From Thermodesulfobacteriota bacterium (GTDB taxonomy: Bacteria; Desulfobacterota; Syntrophorhabdia; Syntrophorhabdales; JANXAF01): DNA of 64,000 nucleotides. This document shows, piece after piece, positions 27,090-35,665 of this stretch. Each line of letters opens with the position of its first letter. The first letter of the stretch is position 1. The position numbers and the translations under genes were made by a program. The notes under the pieces are model-generated. The model was not told the DNA's origin, made no database searches, and saw only the letters and a list, made by a program, of their open reading frames with translations. The stretch lies in contig JANXAF010000006.1 in assembly GCA_025062045.1 (NCBI GenBank), positions 326-64,325 of the forward strand. The letters run 5' to 3'.

Positions 27090-27095
27090 TATACT
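27090..27095 (+). promoter_or_regulatory. -10 element of the ferredoxin-like gene
   Basis: TATACT at 27090-27095 is a good -10 hexamer. No matching -35 hexamer stands 17 bases upstream, as is usual for activator-dependent promoters. The FNR-type palindrome takes its place. The predicted start is about 27102, with a leader of about 64 bases to the ATG at 27166. Confidence 0.5.
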
Positions 27096-27165
27096 GATCT
27101 TAAAAAAAATTGGGTCTAGAGCTGGAAAAGGACATTTTATTAGCAATAAACAGAAGGAGGAAAAG

Positions 27166-27837
27166 ATGAGAAAGGTAAAAAGAAACATAGTTGAGATCGA
27201 CGAGACACTCTGTGATGGGTGCGGTCTATGTGTAACATCGTGCGAGGAGGGAGCTATAAAAATAATAGATGGGAAGGCGAGGCTCGTATCGGAAAGTTTA
27301 TGTGACGGGTTTGGCGCTTGTATAAATATTTGTCCAAAGGGGGCATTAAAAATCGTTCTGAAAGAGGCAGAACCCTTTGAGGAACACGGCAAAGAGCATG
27401 TATGCGAAATCCAAATTGCCAACGAAGGCGTCTTAGGCAACTGGCCAATCCAGATAAGATTAATTGTTCCTCACTCACCGCAGTTGCGGAATCAAAGTCT
27501 CCTTATCGCCTCAGATTGTGTGGCCTACGCTTATCCCGACTTTCATAAAAGGATACTTGATGGAAAAAAACTCCTCATAGGATGTCCCAAGTTAGATCAT
27601 GCGGGCACTTATGTCAAGAAGCTTAAAGAGATAATTGAGTCTGCTGGCCCCAAGGACATAACCCTTGCAATAATGGAAATCCCCTGTTGCAGGGGTTTTT
27701 TATCGATTTTGAAGACGGCAATGGATGAGGCAAGCATAAGTATGCCGATAAAGCTTATAACTGTCGGAAGAAACGGGGAAATCCTAAAGGAAGAGACTCT
27801 CTTCTTAGGGAGGGAGACTGAAAAAGAGCATCTTTGA
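27166..27837 (+). CDS. 4Fe-4S ferredoxin-type protein with C-terminal domain
   Basis: The 223-residue protein begins with a two-motif ferredoxin domain. The first motif is complete (C16, C19, C22, C26). The second reads C46-x2-F49-x2-C52-x3-C56, lacking one of the four usual ligands, a pattern seen in this family as CDGxGAC. The C-terminal half (about 75-215) is soluble and has further cysteines (IASDCVAYAY, LIGCPKLDH, EIPCCRGF) that could bind another cofactor. Homologues are often annotated as iron-sulfur proteins near hybrid-cluster protein genes under FNR/HcpR control. AGGAGG precedes the ATG and an FNR-like box lies upstream. A redox-stress role is inferred. Confidence 0.85.
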   Translation: MRKVKRNIVEIDETLCDGCGLCVTSCEEGAIKIIDGKARLVSESLCDGFGACINICPKGALKIVLKEAEPFEEHGKEHVCEIQIANEGVLGNWPIQIRLIVPHSPQLRNQSLLIASDCVAYAYPDFHKRILDGKKLLIGCPKLDHAGTYVKKLKEIIESAGPKDITLAIMEIPCCRGFLSILKTAMDEASISMPIKLITVGRNGEILKEETLFLGRETEKEHL

Positions 27838-28411
27838 TCTTTTTCCGACATTCTTCCGGTTCTTTTCGCCTCTTTTTTATCCGTCCGGCTCGAAGACGGA
27901 TCTGGGGCTTCTTGTGAAAGGCTTGACTTACGGGGGAATTATTATAGATCTTGGGTCTGGGGCTGGTATTCCGTCGTGTTTTTTTCTTGAAGAGAGAAGA
28001 GATGTCCAGTTTGTTCTATTCGATCTCTCCATAAGAATGCTAAAACTTGCTACCCCCTTTGATAAAAAGGTGGTGGGAAGAGCAGAAGAGCTTCCCTTTG
28101 ACGATAGTACCTTCGACCTTGTCGTCTGTGCTTTTTCCTTTCACCATTTTTCTGACCAAAAAAAGGCAATGGACGAGATAAGAAGGGTCATAAGGCCAAA
28201 AGGAAAACTCTATCTTTTGGAGATCGATCCGCGAAGTAAGTTAGGAAGCTTTATTTTCCGGCTTGAAAGTCTCATTGGAAGTGAGGTTCTTCCCGTCTTT
28301 CCGGATAGAATCAAAAAAATCGCTCAAGAACTGGGTTTCTTTGTACGAATCCAGAGTTACGGATGGCGATACTCACTTGTAGGAGATTTTAGGTCTTACA
28401 AAATAAACTGA
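27818..28411 (+). CDS. SAM-dependent class I methyltransferase (probable CTG start)
   Basis: The protein has a Rossmann-type methyltransferase core: motif I IIIDLGSGAGIPS, acidic motif II FVLFDLS, then VVCAFSFHHFSDQKKAMDEI and a post-I LYLLEIDP segment. The first conventional start (GTG at 27914) would leave only nine residues before motif I. The frame stays open upstream to 27809. A CTG at 27818 is preceded by an ideal GGGAGG and gives the plausible N terminus (M)KKSIFDLFPTFFRFFSPLFY, for 197 residues. The gene would then overlap the ferredoxin gene by 20 bases. Its substrate is unknown; UbiE/MenG-like quinone and small-molecule methylases share this pattern. Confidence 0.75.
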   Translation: MKKSIFDLFPTFFRFFSPLFYPSGSKTDLGLLVKGLTYGGIIIDLGSGAGIPSCFFLEERRDVQFVLFDLSIRMLKLATPFDKKVVGRAEELPFDDSTFDLVVCAFSFHHFSDQKKAMDEIRRVIRPKGKLYLLEIDPRSKLGSFIFRLESLIGSEVLPVFPDRIKKIAQELGFFVRIQSYGWRYSLVGDFRSYKIN

Positions 28412-28438
28412 ATAAATTGTAGAATTCCTGTTCCTTAT

Positions 28439-29107
28439 ATGGTACCTTACGGAAAACAAGGCAAGGAGGTTTTTGGAATTTCAGAAAGCGTAGCCAGCTT
28501 TTACAGAAAGGCACGGAGATTAGCTCTTTTCACAATTTTTTACAACATTCTTGAGGGGATTGTATCCGTTTACTTTGGTGTGGAAGATGAAACAATAGCC
28601 CTTTTCGGATTTGGTCTTGACTCTTTTGTTGAGGTCATGTCTGGACTTGGCATATATCTCGGGATAAGGCGGATGGAAGGTGAGGAGTTTAAGGGTACTT
28701 ATAGATTTGAAAAACTTGCGCTCAGAATAACGGGTTCCGCTTTTTATATACTGTCGGCGGGCCTGTTCGCCACTGCCTTTCTTAATGCTTATTTTGGCAG
28801 AAAGCCCGAAACAACAATAATAGGAATAGTGATCTCAATCGTTTCAATTCTTACAATGGCTTTGCTTATGAAGGCCAAGCTTAGCGTAGGCAATATACTT
28901 GGATCCGAGGCTATAGTGGAGGATGCGCATTGTACGAGGGCATGCATGTATCTTTCTTTTATCTTACTTCTATCAAGCCTCGGATATGAAATTTTCGGTC
29001 TCGGACTTATCGACTCTCTCGGCGCAGCAGGTATCGCCTACCATGCATTAAAAGAAGGTAAAGAAGCGTTCGAAAAGGCAAAAAAAGTAGAGGACTCTCC
29101 TTCGTAG
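28439..29107 (+). CDS. CDF-like cation transporter, membrane domain only
   Basis: The 222-residue protein has about six membrane helices and resembles the transmembrane part of cation diffusion facilitators. Short bacterial relatives are of this length. Candidate metal ligands sit in the expected helices: LDSFVEVMSG in helix 2 (D-x3-E, where YiiP has D-x3-D) and IVEDAHCTR in helix 5. It lacks the usual cytoplasmic metal-binding domain of about 80 residues. No good ribosome binding site precedes the ATG at 28439, which lies 27 bases after the methyltransferase stop. Metal specificity cannot be read from the sequence. Confidence 0.7.
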   Translation: MVPYGKQGKEVFGISESVASFYRKARRLALFTIFYNILEGIVSVYFGVEDETIALFGFGLDSFVEVMSGLGIYLGIRRMEGEEFKGTYRFEKLALRITGSAFYILSAGLFATAFLNAYFGRKPETTIIGIVISIVSILTMALLMKAKLSVGNILGSEAIVEDAHCTRACMYLSFILLLSSLGYEIFGLGLIDSLGAAGIAYHALKEGKEAFEKAKKVEDSPS

Positions 29108-29280
29108 GCAGGACTCCCCACACTTCAATGAGAAATTTGGATCCGTTAGAAAAGATCGGAATCTTTGGTGGATGATAATAACGTGACGTGTTAAGAAATT
29201 AACTGTATTTGGCAACACATTGAAGTATCCAATAGCAAAAAATTCCCGACTCTATTTATTTTTCTTTTTCGCGGAAATTG

Positions 29281-29309
29281 TTGATGGCACTCATACAGTC
29301 AGATATACT
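29281..29309 (+). promoter_or_regulatory. Promoter placing the coiled-coil nuclease gene on a near-leaderless mRNA
   Basis: TTGATG (29281-29286), a 17-base spacer and TATACT (29304-29309) form a good promoter. The predicted start, about 29316, lies within two bases of the ATG at 29318. There is no Shine-Dalgarno sequence. A TATAAT at 29309-29314 overlaps the same region. Confidence 0.55.
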
Positions 29310-29317
29310 ATAATGCT

Positions 29318-30184
29318 ATGCTATTAAGCGTCGAAGTGTTTGAAGAACTTGAAAAACTAGAACCTACGCTAAGATCCGTACTGATTACCATTTTCAAAAG
29401 CATAGAAAAAAGTATCGGCGAAGCTGTAAAAAAAGAGGATTTTACCGAACTAAAAAAAGAAGTAAACCGCCTAGCCGAACTTGTCAGAGAACTTGCCGAG
29501 GCACAAAAAAGAACGGAATTAAAATTAAGCGAACTCGCAGAGGCACAAAAAAGAACTGAGTTAACAATAGGTGAACTTGCCGGGGCTCAGAAAAAGACGG
29601 AAATTAGGTTAAATGAGCTGGCGGAGGCTCAGAAAAAGACTGAGGAAAGGTTAAATGAGCTGGCAGAGGCTCAAAGGAAGACGGAAATTAGGTTAAATGA
29701 GCTGGCGGAGGCTCAGAAAAAGACTGAGGAAAGGTTAAATGAGCTGGCGATTGCTTTAAAGAGGCTCACCGATGAACATCAAAAGACAAGGGAGAACCTC
29801 GGAGGTCTTGCCCATACGGTGGGATACCTCCTCGAGAATGAAGCATACAAGTATCTTCCCGCGCTTCTTAAGAAGGATTTAAATGTTGAGGTCGTTGGTG
29901 AGCTGATAAGAGACTATGTGAAGATATCACCCGAGCATTACGAGGAAGTGAACATAATCGGGAAAGGGAGAGCTAACGGAAAGGAACTCGTGATCATTGG
30001 GGAAGTAAAAACTCAGTTAACCAAGGCGGATGTAACTAAATTCCTGAATAAAGTAAACAAGCTTTCAAAAATCTTCCCAGTGGAAAAACTTCTCATCTGC
30101 GTCACCCACCAGGTGCACCCGCTCGTAAAAAACTATGCCGAAGAGAAGGGGATAAAGGTCTACCTAAGTTATCAGTTCAAGTGA
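29318..30184 (+). CDS. Coiled-coil repeat protein with C-terminal PD-(D/E)XK-like nuclease domain (DUF3782 type)
   Basis: The 288-residue protein has a helical N terminus (1-58). Six tandem 14-residue repeats follow (59-142; consensus LAEAQKKTEERLNE) and a seventh decayed copy, forming a long coiled coil. The C-terminal domain (about 165-285) has the core of the restriction-endonuclease fold: EEVNIIGKGR followed by LVIIGEVKTQL, with E229-x-K231 as the likely catalytic pair. Proteins of this design (DUF3782/DUF1626-like) are frequent in thermophiles and cyanobacteria and vary in repeat number. Their function is unknown. It sits alone next to a gene graveyard and appears leaderless. Confidence 0.82.
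   Translation: MLLSVEVFEELEKLEPTLRSVLITIFKSIEKSIGEAVKKEDFTELKKEVNRLAELVRELAEAQKRTELKLSELAEAQKRTELTIGELAGAQKKTEIRLNELAEAQKKTEERLNELAEAQRKTEIRLNELAEAQKKTEERLNELAIALKRLTDEHQKTRENLGGLAHTVGYLLENEAYKYLPALLKKDLNVEVVGELIRDYVKISPEHYEEVNIIGKGRANGKELVIIGEVKTQLTKADVTKFLNKVNKLSKIFPVEKLLICVTHQVHPLVKNYAEEKGIKVYLSYQFK
29492..29743 (+). repeat. Six tandem 42-bp coding repeats
   Basis: Six units of 42 bases encode 14-residue heptad pairs. The last four units are nearly identical at DNA level and alternate between two versions (ending in AAATTAGG and GAGGAAAGG contexts). This indicates recent duplication of an 84-bp block and possible length variation between strains. Confidence 0.85.
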
Positions 30185-30209
30185 AAAGTTTTTTTTCGGC
30201 TTTTCACTT
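30179..30209 (+). terminator. Hairpin at the end of the coiled-coil nuclease gene
   Basis: AAGTGAAAAG (30179-30188) pairs perfectly with CTTTTCACTT (30200-30209) around an 11-base T-rich loop. It starts on the last sense codon. There is no T-run after it, so it may act as an mRNA end-stabiliser rather than a strong terminator. Confidence 0.5.
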
Positions 30210-31255
30210 AGGGACTGCGAGCCCTAATTTTGGGTGTAGAACTGAAAACCTCATTCGACATCCTCCGTCTATGTGTCATTTCGTTGGCTTTTACAAATTG
30301 TTTTCTTTCTGGTCATTAAAGTAGCGTAAGTAAAAGTCTATAATAAACATATTTCCATAAAAAGGTGTCGTTCCAAATGAGGACATATTCTTCATTATAC
30401 CGCTCACACTCATCATACTTTCCGGATTCCCATACTGCTCGAATAATCCCTTCTCGGACTACTTTCGCATACAAGGTTCTAAGCCTCTTTCGAGACGTAG
30501 CAAGATCATGACGCTTCCACGCACTTTACCCCAGCCGGAGAAATAAAAGAGCGCTTGAAATCTCTATGCATTGTATACCGTCTAAGGACCTCAAGAGGCT
30601 TATCTAAAGCCAGTCGAGAAACCGCATTCTGCATTCCAGAACTCAGGCGATCTGTGGGATAAGGTTTCTCCCAAATGTTCCCTGAAACAAGCCACGAGTA
30701 CCCAAACAATCAAAAACTGGTCGCCCATAAAGGCATTTGTCATGGTTTTTCTTTTCAGACTTGATCGCTGCGTACATACTTCCGAAACCGAAACGGGATT
30801 CTTATCTGTTTGGTCCGAGAAGCTTGTAAATTTTTCTACAGCAACCCAAACCAACCATTTTTATTCTGAGTGCGGCTAAAGACAGCTCTGTACCTGGAAT
30901 TTGGCCAACGGAAGTTTGGTAAGTGGAAAGGTTATATTTAAAAATGAATTTTCTTGCTTGAGTTTATTCTGGTCCAGACCGTTTGTTTGGGATTCAGCAG
31001 TCTTATTCGACCTCTCAAAAGCGGGAAGTATAACGCAAAATTAGGGATTGACAAAAAAGCTCGAAAATGAAAGATTTGAGTTTTGCCGAATGCATTGTGA
31101 TACAGCCTTTAACACAATGAATAGCTTTTTTTGTAGATCAAGTTGGGCTAAGAAAGAAGGATGCCAAGTGGTATTGTCCAGAGTTTCTCTCCAAGTCTTA
31201 CTACATTGTAGCCTTTATATCCAATTATACCTGCTATGCAGTTTGGCGATGAATT
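30210..31255. other. Gene-poor, degraded sequence (left part)
   Basis: There is no intact gene here. Short open frames on the minus strand at 30506-30854 run in two overlapping frames, as if one former gene had been frameshifted. On the plus strand, a frame from about 31068 shows coherent protein-like sequence interrupted by a stop (SFAECIVIQPLTQ, stop, then IAFFVDQVGLRKKDAKWYC). I could not assign either to a family. Base composition and stop density look like decaying DNA, not regulatory sequence. Confidence 0.5.
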
Positions 31256-31728
31256 CATAAAGGCTTAAGTCCAGAGAGGTCTTTTTCTTCCCATTTCTCC
31301 GCCGCCTTTACTTCAATAGCTATGCAACTGTTTTCAGCCTCAACGATAAAGTCTACCTCATACCTTCCCTGAATATGCCAAAAATATGGAAAAGAGACTC
31401 TGGGCTACATAGGTTTCAAAAAGTGCGCCTCCTTAAAGGTCTCCATCAAGGGAGCTTACAGCTAAAAGATAAGAGGCCAATCCTGAATCACTCAAATGTA
31501 CTCTTTAGAGATTTAATCAGTTTATGATAAAAGATGCTTCAAGTAATGAAAGGTATATTGGTGTGGTAAAACGTTCTGGGTAAAAAGGGCTTCGGGTTTA
31601 ATCTTTGCAGCCTCAAGATAAGAGAAATTATCAAAGCTAAAATACGGACGTTCCTTAAGAAATGGCTCATTAAGCAGAAAAGTAGTTTTGCCAGCCTGTC
31701 ACATGCCTGTAATCACAAAAATGGGCAT
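31256..31728 (-). pseudogene. Remnant of an AAA/DUF4143 ATPase gene
   Basis: Reading the minus strand, the N-terminal part gives MPIFVITGM, a stop (TGA at 31701-31699), then QAGKTTFLLNEPFLKER. This is a Walker A region in which an arginine codon CGA has become TGA. The 3' part encodes the DUF4143 nuclease-like tail: GRYEVDFIVEAENSCIAIEV then KAAEKWEEKDLSGLKPL and a stop. Intact members have about 370-420 residues; here the two ends are only about 470 bases apart, so the middle is deleted. A second frame change appears just before the MPIF start. Intact relatives are mobile-looking ATPases of unknown role. Confidence 0.8.
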
Positions 31729-32853
31729 CGCTTTGAAAGCAAAGCTATATAAGGAGTTTTTCGGTCTCCTGGGATTTTGTCACAATTTTTCATGTTAAAG
31801 TGACATTTTGACAAACCGTCGACAAATAGAGTGTTTTAGTGAAGTTACTTTTTGGGATTTTATCTCTTCTTTGAAGCTCTGCATATTTGTTGATGACAAA
31901 TCTTACCGTTACTTTAGAAAATTTGGGACTTACTGGAGCAATATCATTTTTTATCAAGAAATTGCCAATGTACTTCTTTTACACTTGACGCCCCCAACAA
32001 GAACATTAATAGCCATAGGGTCGTTATTATAAATTAGGAGGTAATGAAGGAAAAAACATTTTAGCAAACAGAAGGGTAAGAAATTTCAGTTAGAGAAGTA
32101 AACTCAGGTTCCCTAAGTCAAAAAAAACCATTCTGGAAAAGATTTAGACAGCAAGAAAACACTATATCCCTTTAAGGTTAGAAAATATGAAGTCTATCCC
32201 AATCAACTCTTTAGGATGGGCACATCTCATCGACGAAGATGCATTAGCTGCTACTCGATCAGAAGAACTTCTCTTCCATTCTCTGAGGTGAAGCACCAAA
32301 AAAATAGATACGGGAGTTATAGCGTTTTTGGTTAAAAAGACTATAGAGGTAGAATCCTAAGGGAAGCGTTTGATATTGCCCGTGAAAGACTCTTTCGCAC
32401 ATGCTATTAGGAGGAAAGGAGCCAACCCTATATTGAGAGTAATCGAGACTTTCATATATCCAAGTCTAGCCAGTGTACAAGCCGTAAAGAACAGAGAAGA
32501 ATGGGTAAACGACGGTCCGATGATGATCACATTCAAAAGCAAAATGAAATTGTGTTCTAAGGGTAATACTCGTCATATAGGAACGGACTACACAGATGAT
32601 CGTTCAACTACCATTTAGACAACGGATTTGAGTAGTCCACAGTTATCCTGTTTATTCGATTCTAAAAACCCCCTCTTAAATATTATTTTCACGCAATTTT
32701 AAAAACATCCCCAACTATAGCGGACCGAGTAGCTCCATTCAAGAGTACTTCGCTACTTCGTGGCCATCCGCCCATTCTCCTTTGTCCGGATTTGTAAAAT
32801 TTTCTAAACTCTCAGTGATACTTTGATTGTGGTTTTTAGCTCGTCTCACGCTC
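31729..32853. other. Gene-poor, degraded sequence (right part)
   Basis: There is no intact gene. Around 32160-32330 one plus-strand frame reads KTLYPFKVRKYEVYPNQLF and another continues LIDEDALAATRSEELLF, which looks like one frameshifted old gene. From 32370 a further 82-codon open stretch (ILPVKDSFAHAIRRKG onward) may belong to the same wreck. I cannot name the family. No terminal inverted repeats or transposase motifs were found. Confidence 0.45.
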
Positions 32854-34695
32854 TCAAAATCGAATACCTACATGCATAGAGCTTAAGATAGACTGGACTC
32901 TTATCTCTTCCAGCATATAGTACTTTGCGCCAAGCCACTCGGCTATTTTTTGAGCTAATTCAAATTTTAAAAGACTTCCTCTTTTTTCAGTATCGATTAC
33001 TATGTAGTCAGTGCGTGGAAGATAACGCATGTAGAGACAAATATCTCTGAGTTCTTCCACAACGGGTTTATTTCCCAATGGGACATTCGCTTTTCCGTCA
33101 GTTAGTATGAAAACCAAAAACCTAGCTTCAGGCTCTTTGTATCCAGATGTCTTTATGAGTTTAACGGTCTCCGTGAGACCAGCGGAAAGAGGGGTCTTTC
33201 CACCTGTTGGAATCTGTTCCAACCTTTTTTTTGCAAACTCGTAGGAAGAAGTAGGCGGTAGCACGATCTCAGCCTTATCGTTCCTAAAAACTATCATCGA
33301 GACCTTCTCCCTTTTTTGGTAGCAGTCTGCAAGTAGTGAAAAGATAGCTCCCTTGGCCACAACCATTCTTCTTTCAACTCCCATTGAGCCTGAGCCGTCT
33401 ACGAGAAATATCACAAAATGGCGCATTTTTCTTTCTTTTTCCTTGTATCGTAAATCCTCTTCCTTGATTATAAGGAGATCTCTCCTCCCCCTTAATTTTT
33501 GAAAAGGTGCCGCCGCTCGTATTGTAGCGTCTATCGCTATCTCCCCTTTCTTCTGCATTGAGCTTTTTACGTATCTTCCCCCTTTGTCGTAACATCTGGT
33601 ATCTGTTCTTCTGCCTTTAGCCTTTCTTACAATCCGGTCCTTTCTCAAGGCAAATTTTCTAACCGCAAACCTTTCTCCAACCGGAAAGACTTCTTCTTTG
33701 TCTGAAGATCCATTCCTAATTTGAGCTTCCATTCCAGAAGGATGCGTCCCTTCTGAACCTTTGGAATTTCTATCTTTCTTTCTCTCGTTTTGTAGTTCAT
33801 GGGTTTGGGTAGTCTGAGGTTTTTCATCTCGCAGATCTTCCCTCTTTTTGGATCTGTGATTAAGAACAAGCTCACTTACTGCATCCACGTGATGAGGCAT
33901 AAGCTCGCTTTCGCCAAAGTAGGCCGCATAAGCTAAGGCAGCATAAAGGAGAAACAAGTCTGCCCTGTGCCCTTCCACATTATGGGATAGAACCAAATCG
34001 GCTATGTATGAGACTGTATCCCCCAGTGTCTTGATGTTCCTTAATAGATCCTTAGATAAATTTATCTTTTTAACCAGGTGAAAAAGGTCTTCCTTCTTAT
34101 GGAAATCAAGGAGATTTGTTCTGAGAATCTCTTTTCTTCTGTCCTTGTCTTTTGCTCCATCGAGGAATGCGCACATTCCGAATCGATCCATAATGTGCGG
34201 CGAAATCTCCCCTTCTTCTGGATTCATAGTAGCACAGATAACAAAATTACATGGCTCCCTGACCTCAATTCCTTCTCTTTCCACGATGAGTTCCCCTCTC
34301 GACTGGGTTTCGGTAATGAGCGAAAGTACGTAAGGCGGGAAAAGGTTGATATCTTCCACGAAAAGAAAACCGCCATTGATTCTTGAAAGTATGCCCTTTT
34401 GATAGATTCTTTTGCCTTTCTTTACCGTTTCTTCTAGGTCAAGAGAACCCAAAAGTGAATCTTCTGTTACATTCAAGGGCAGCCAGGCAAAATTTAAACC
34501 CAAAATACCTAAAAGCTCACCAAATGCTGAAAGTAATGTGGATTTTCCTGTACCTTTTTTCCCTAAAAGCAGAATCCCCCCTGATCGCATATCTATTGCG
34601 TTTAAGATCAAGCCTAGCTTCGCGCTTTCAGATCCAACAAAATCGAAAAAACCTATTTTAGATTTTGTCCAGGATGGTAAGAAGCGAGTCGACAT
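32854..34695 (-). CDS. ChlD/BchD-like chelatase subunit (AAA plus von Willebrand A domain)
   Basis: This is the D subunit of a magnesium-chelatase-type motor that, with the ChlI-like partner, energises metal insertion by the large CobN-type subunit. The 613-residue protein has an AAA domain with Walker [14 protein letters not shown] (about 40-52) and [19 protein letters not shown] (sensor region). A charged linker (about 290-400) is rich in E, K and R. A C-terminal VWA domain (from about 425) carries the MIDAS motif DGSGSM. The ATG overlaps the ChlI-like gene by 38 bases. Since the neighbours are CobN halves and a BtuFCD-type importer, cobalt insertion is likelier than chlorophyll synthesis. 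Confidence 0.88.
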   Translation of the reverse strand: MSTRFLPSWTKSKIGFFDFVGSESAKLGLILNAIDMRSGGILLLGKKGTGKSTLLSAFGELLGILGLNFAWLPLNVTEDSLLGSLDLEETVKKGKRIYQKGILSRINGGFLFVEDINLFPPYVLSLITETQSRGELIVEREGIEVREPCNFVICATMNPEEGEISPHIMDRFGMCAFLDGAKDKDRRKEILRTNLLDFHKKEDLFHLVKKINLSKDLLRNIKTLGDTVSYIADLVLSHNVEGHRADLFLLYAALAYAAYFGESELMPHHVDAVSELVLNHRSKKREDLRDEKPQTTQTHELQNERKKDRNSKGSEGTHPSGMEAQIRNGSSDKEEVFPVGERFAVRKFALRKDRIVRKAKGRRTDTRCYDKGGRYVKSSMQKKGEIAIDATIRAAAPFQKLRGRRDLLIIKEEDLRYKEKERKMRHFVIFLVDGSGSMGVERRMVVAKGAIFSLLADCYQKREKVSMIVFRNDKAEIVLPPTSSYEFAKKRLEQIPTGGKTPLSAGLTETVKLIKTSGYKEPEARFLVFILTDGKANVPLGNKPVVEELRDICLYMRYLPRTDYIVIDTEKRGSLLKFELAQKIAEWLGAKYYMLEEIRVQSILSSMHVGIRF

Positions 34696-35665
34696 TTACT
34701 GGATCCTCAAAGGGTAACCTTTTTAACCTATGTCTTAGGGCAAAAGGTGCCACCTTCTTTATGTGTTCTTTTGTCACTTCATCCTTTCCTTCAAAGGCAG
34801 AAAGGGCTCGGGAAGCCTTAAGCATAACAATGTCCCCCCTATGTCCATCCAAGCTCAATGAAGATGTGATCTCTACCACGGTATTGTAAGCTTCCTCGGT
34901 TACTCGGACACTACCTAGTATGTTTTTGGCCTTTGATATCTTTTGCCTTAGTGCTTCTTGTTCTTTTTCCCACTGTGAAAGGAAGCCGTGTGGATCATCG
35001 TCAAAACTTTTTTTTCTTTTTAGTATCTCTACTCTTAAATGTTTTTCTCTCAGGGCATTAACCACCACGCAGAGTCCGAACCGATCAAGAAGCTGTGGTC
35101 GTAGTTCCCCCTCTTCCGGGTTCATCGTGCCAACAAGGATGAATCGTGCCGGGTGTGAAAACGAGATACCCTCCCTTTCTACTATGTTTACTCCCATAGC
35201 CGCAGAATCCAAAAGCAGGTCCACAATGTGGTCTTCTAGGAGGTTCACCTCGTCCACGTAAAGAAAATTTCTGTTCGCTTCGGCCAAAATTCCGGGTTCG
35301 AACCTCTTTTCTCCTGTTTTTATTGCCTGTTCCACATCCAGGGTGCCGACAAGTCTGTCTTCTGTCACACCCAGTGGAAGTTCAACTACTTTCATTTTTT
35401 TCTTCTCTATCTCAATACTCTGCCCATCTTTCACTTTTTCAGCACAATAGTTGCAAAATGGCCCTTCCGGGGCACAACCGAAAGGACATCCCTTTATAGA
35501 GTCTAAATGGGGCAACAAATCTGCAAGAGCACGGACAGCTGTAGATTTTGCCGTCCCTTTTTCCCCCATGATGAGGACTCCTCCAATTGTAGGGTCAATA
35601 ACATTCAGGATTAGGCCGAGCTTCATCTCCTCCTGATCCACTATTGCGGTAAAAGGAAAGATCAT
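34658..35665 (-). CDS. ChlI/BchI-like chelatase AAA ATPase subunit
   Basis: The I subunit forms hexameric AAA rings that drive metal chelation. The 335-residue protein has Walker [16 protein letters not shown] (about 33-47), a Walker B region [20 protein letters not shown], and [20 protein letters not shown]. Between them is a four-cysteine insert ([19 protein letters not shown], about 59-77). This is seen in ChlI-like proteins of cobalt chelatase clusters and may bind zinc or iron-sulfur. GGGAGG precedes the ATG. The start overlaps the end of the second cobN gene by four bases. Confidence 0.92.
   Translation of the reverse strand: MIFPFTAIVDQEEMKLGLILNVIDPTIGGVLIMGEKGTAKSTAVRALADLLPHLDSIKGCPFGCAPEGPFCNYCAEKVKDGQSIEIEKKKMKVVELPLGVTEDRLVGTLDVEQAIKTGEKRFEPGILAEANRNFLYVDEVNLLEDHIVDLLLDSAAMGVNIVEREGISFSHPARFILVGTMNPEEGELRPQLLDRFGLCVVVNALREKHLRVEILKRKKSFDDDPHGFLSQWEKEQEALRQKISKAKNILGSVRVTEEAYNTVVEITSSLSLDGHRGDIVMLKASRALSAFEGKDEVTKEHIKKVAPFALRHRLKRLPFEDPVNVDSLLTILDKI

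Noticed and set aside
27880-27901. Inverted repeat ATCCGTC ... GACGGAT that looks like a terminator after the ferredoxin-type gene
   Set aside because: It lies inside the probable N-terminal extension of the methyltransferase and has no T-run.
29200-30184. The 42-bp repeats as a CRISPR array
   Set aside because: Units are contiguous without spacers, in frame, and encode a heptad coiled coil.
30500-30860. Degenerate transposase on the minus strand
   Set aside because: Two overlapping frames suggest an old gene, but I could not find DDE residues, inverted repeats or a family motif.
32854-35665. ChlI/ChlD as evidence of chlorophyll or bacteriochlorophyll synthesis
   Set aside because: The large-subunit genes next to them are CobN-like and the island includes a BtuFCD-type importer; no other pigment genes are present.
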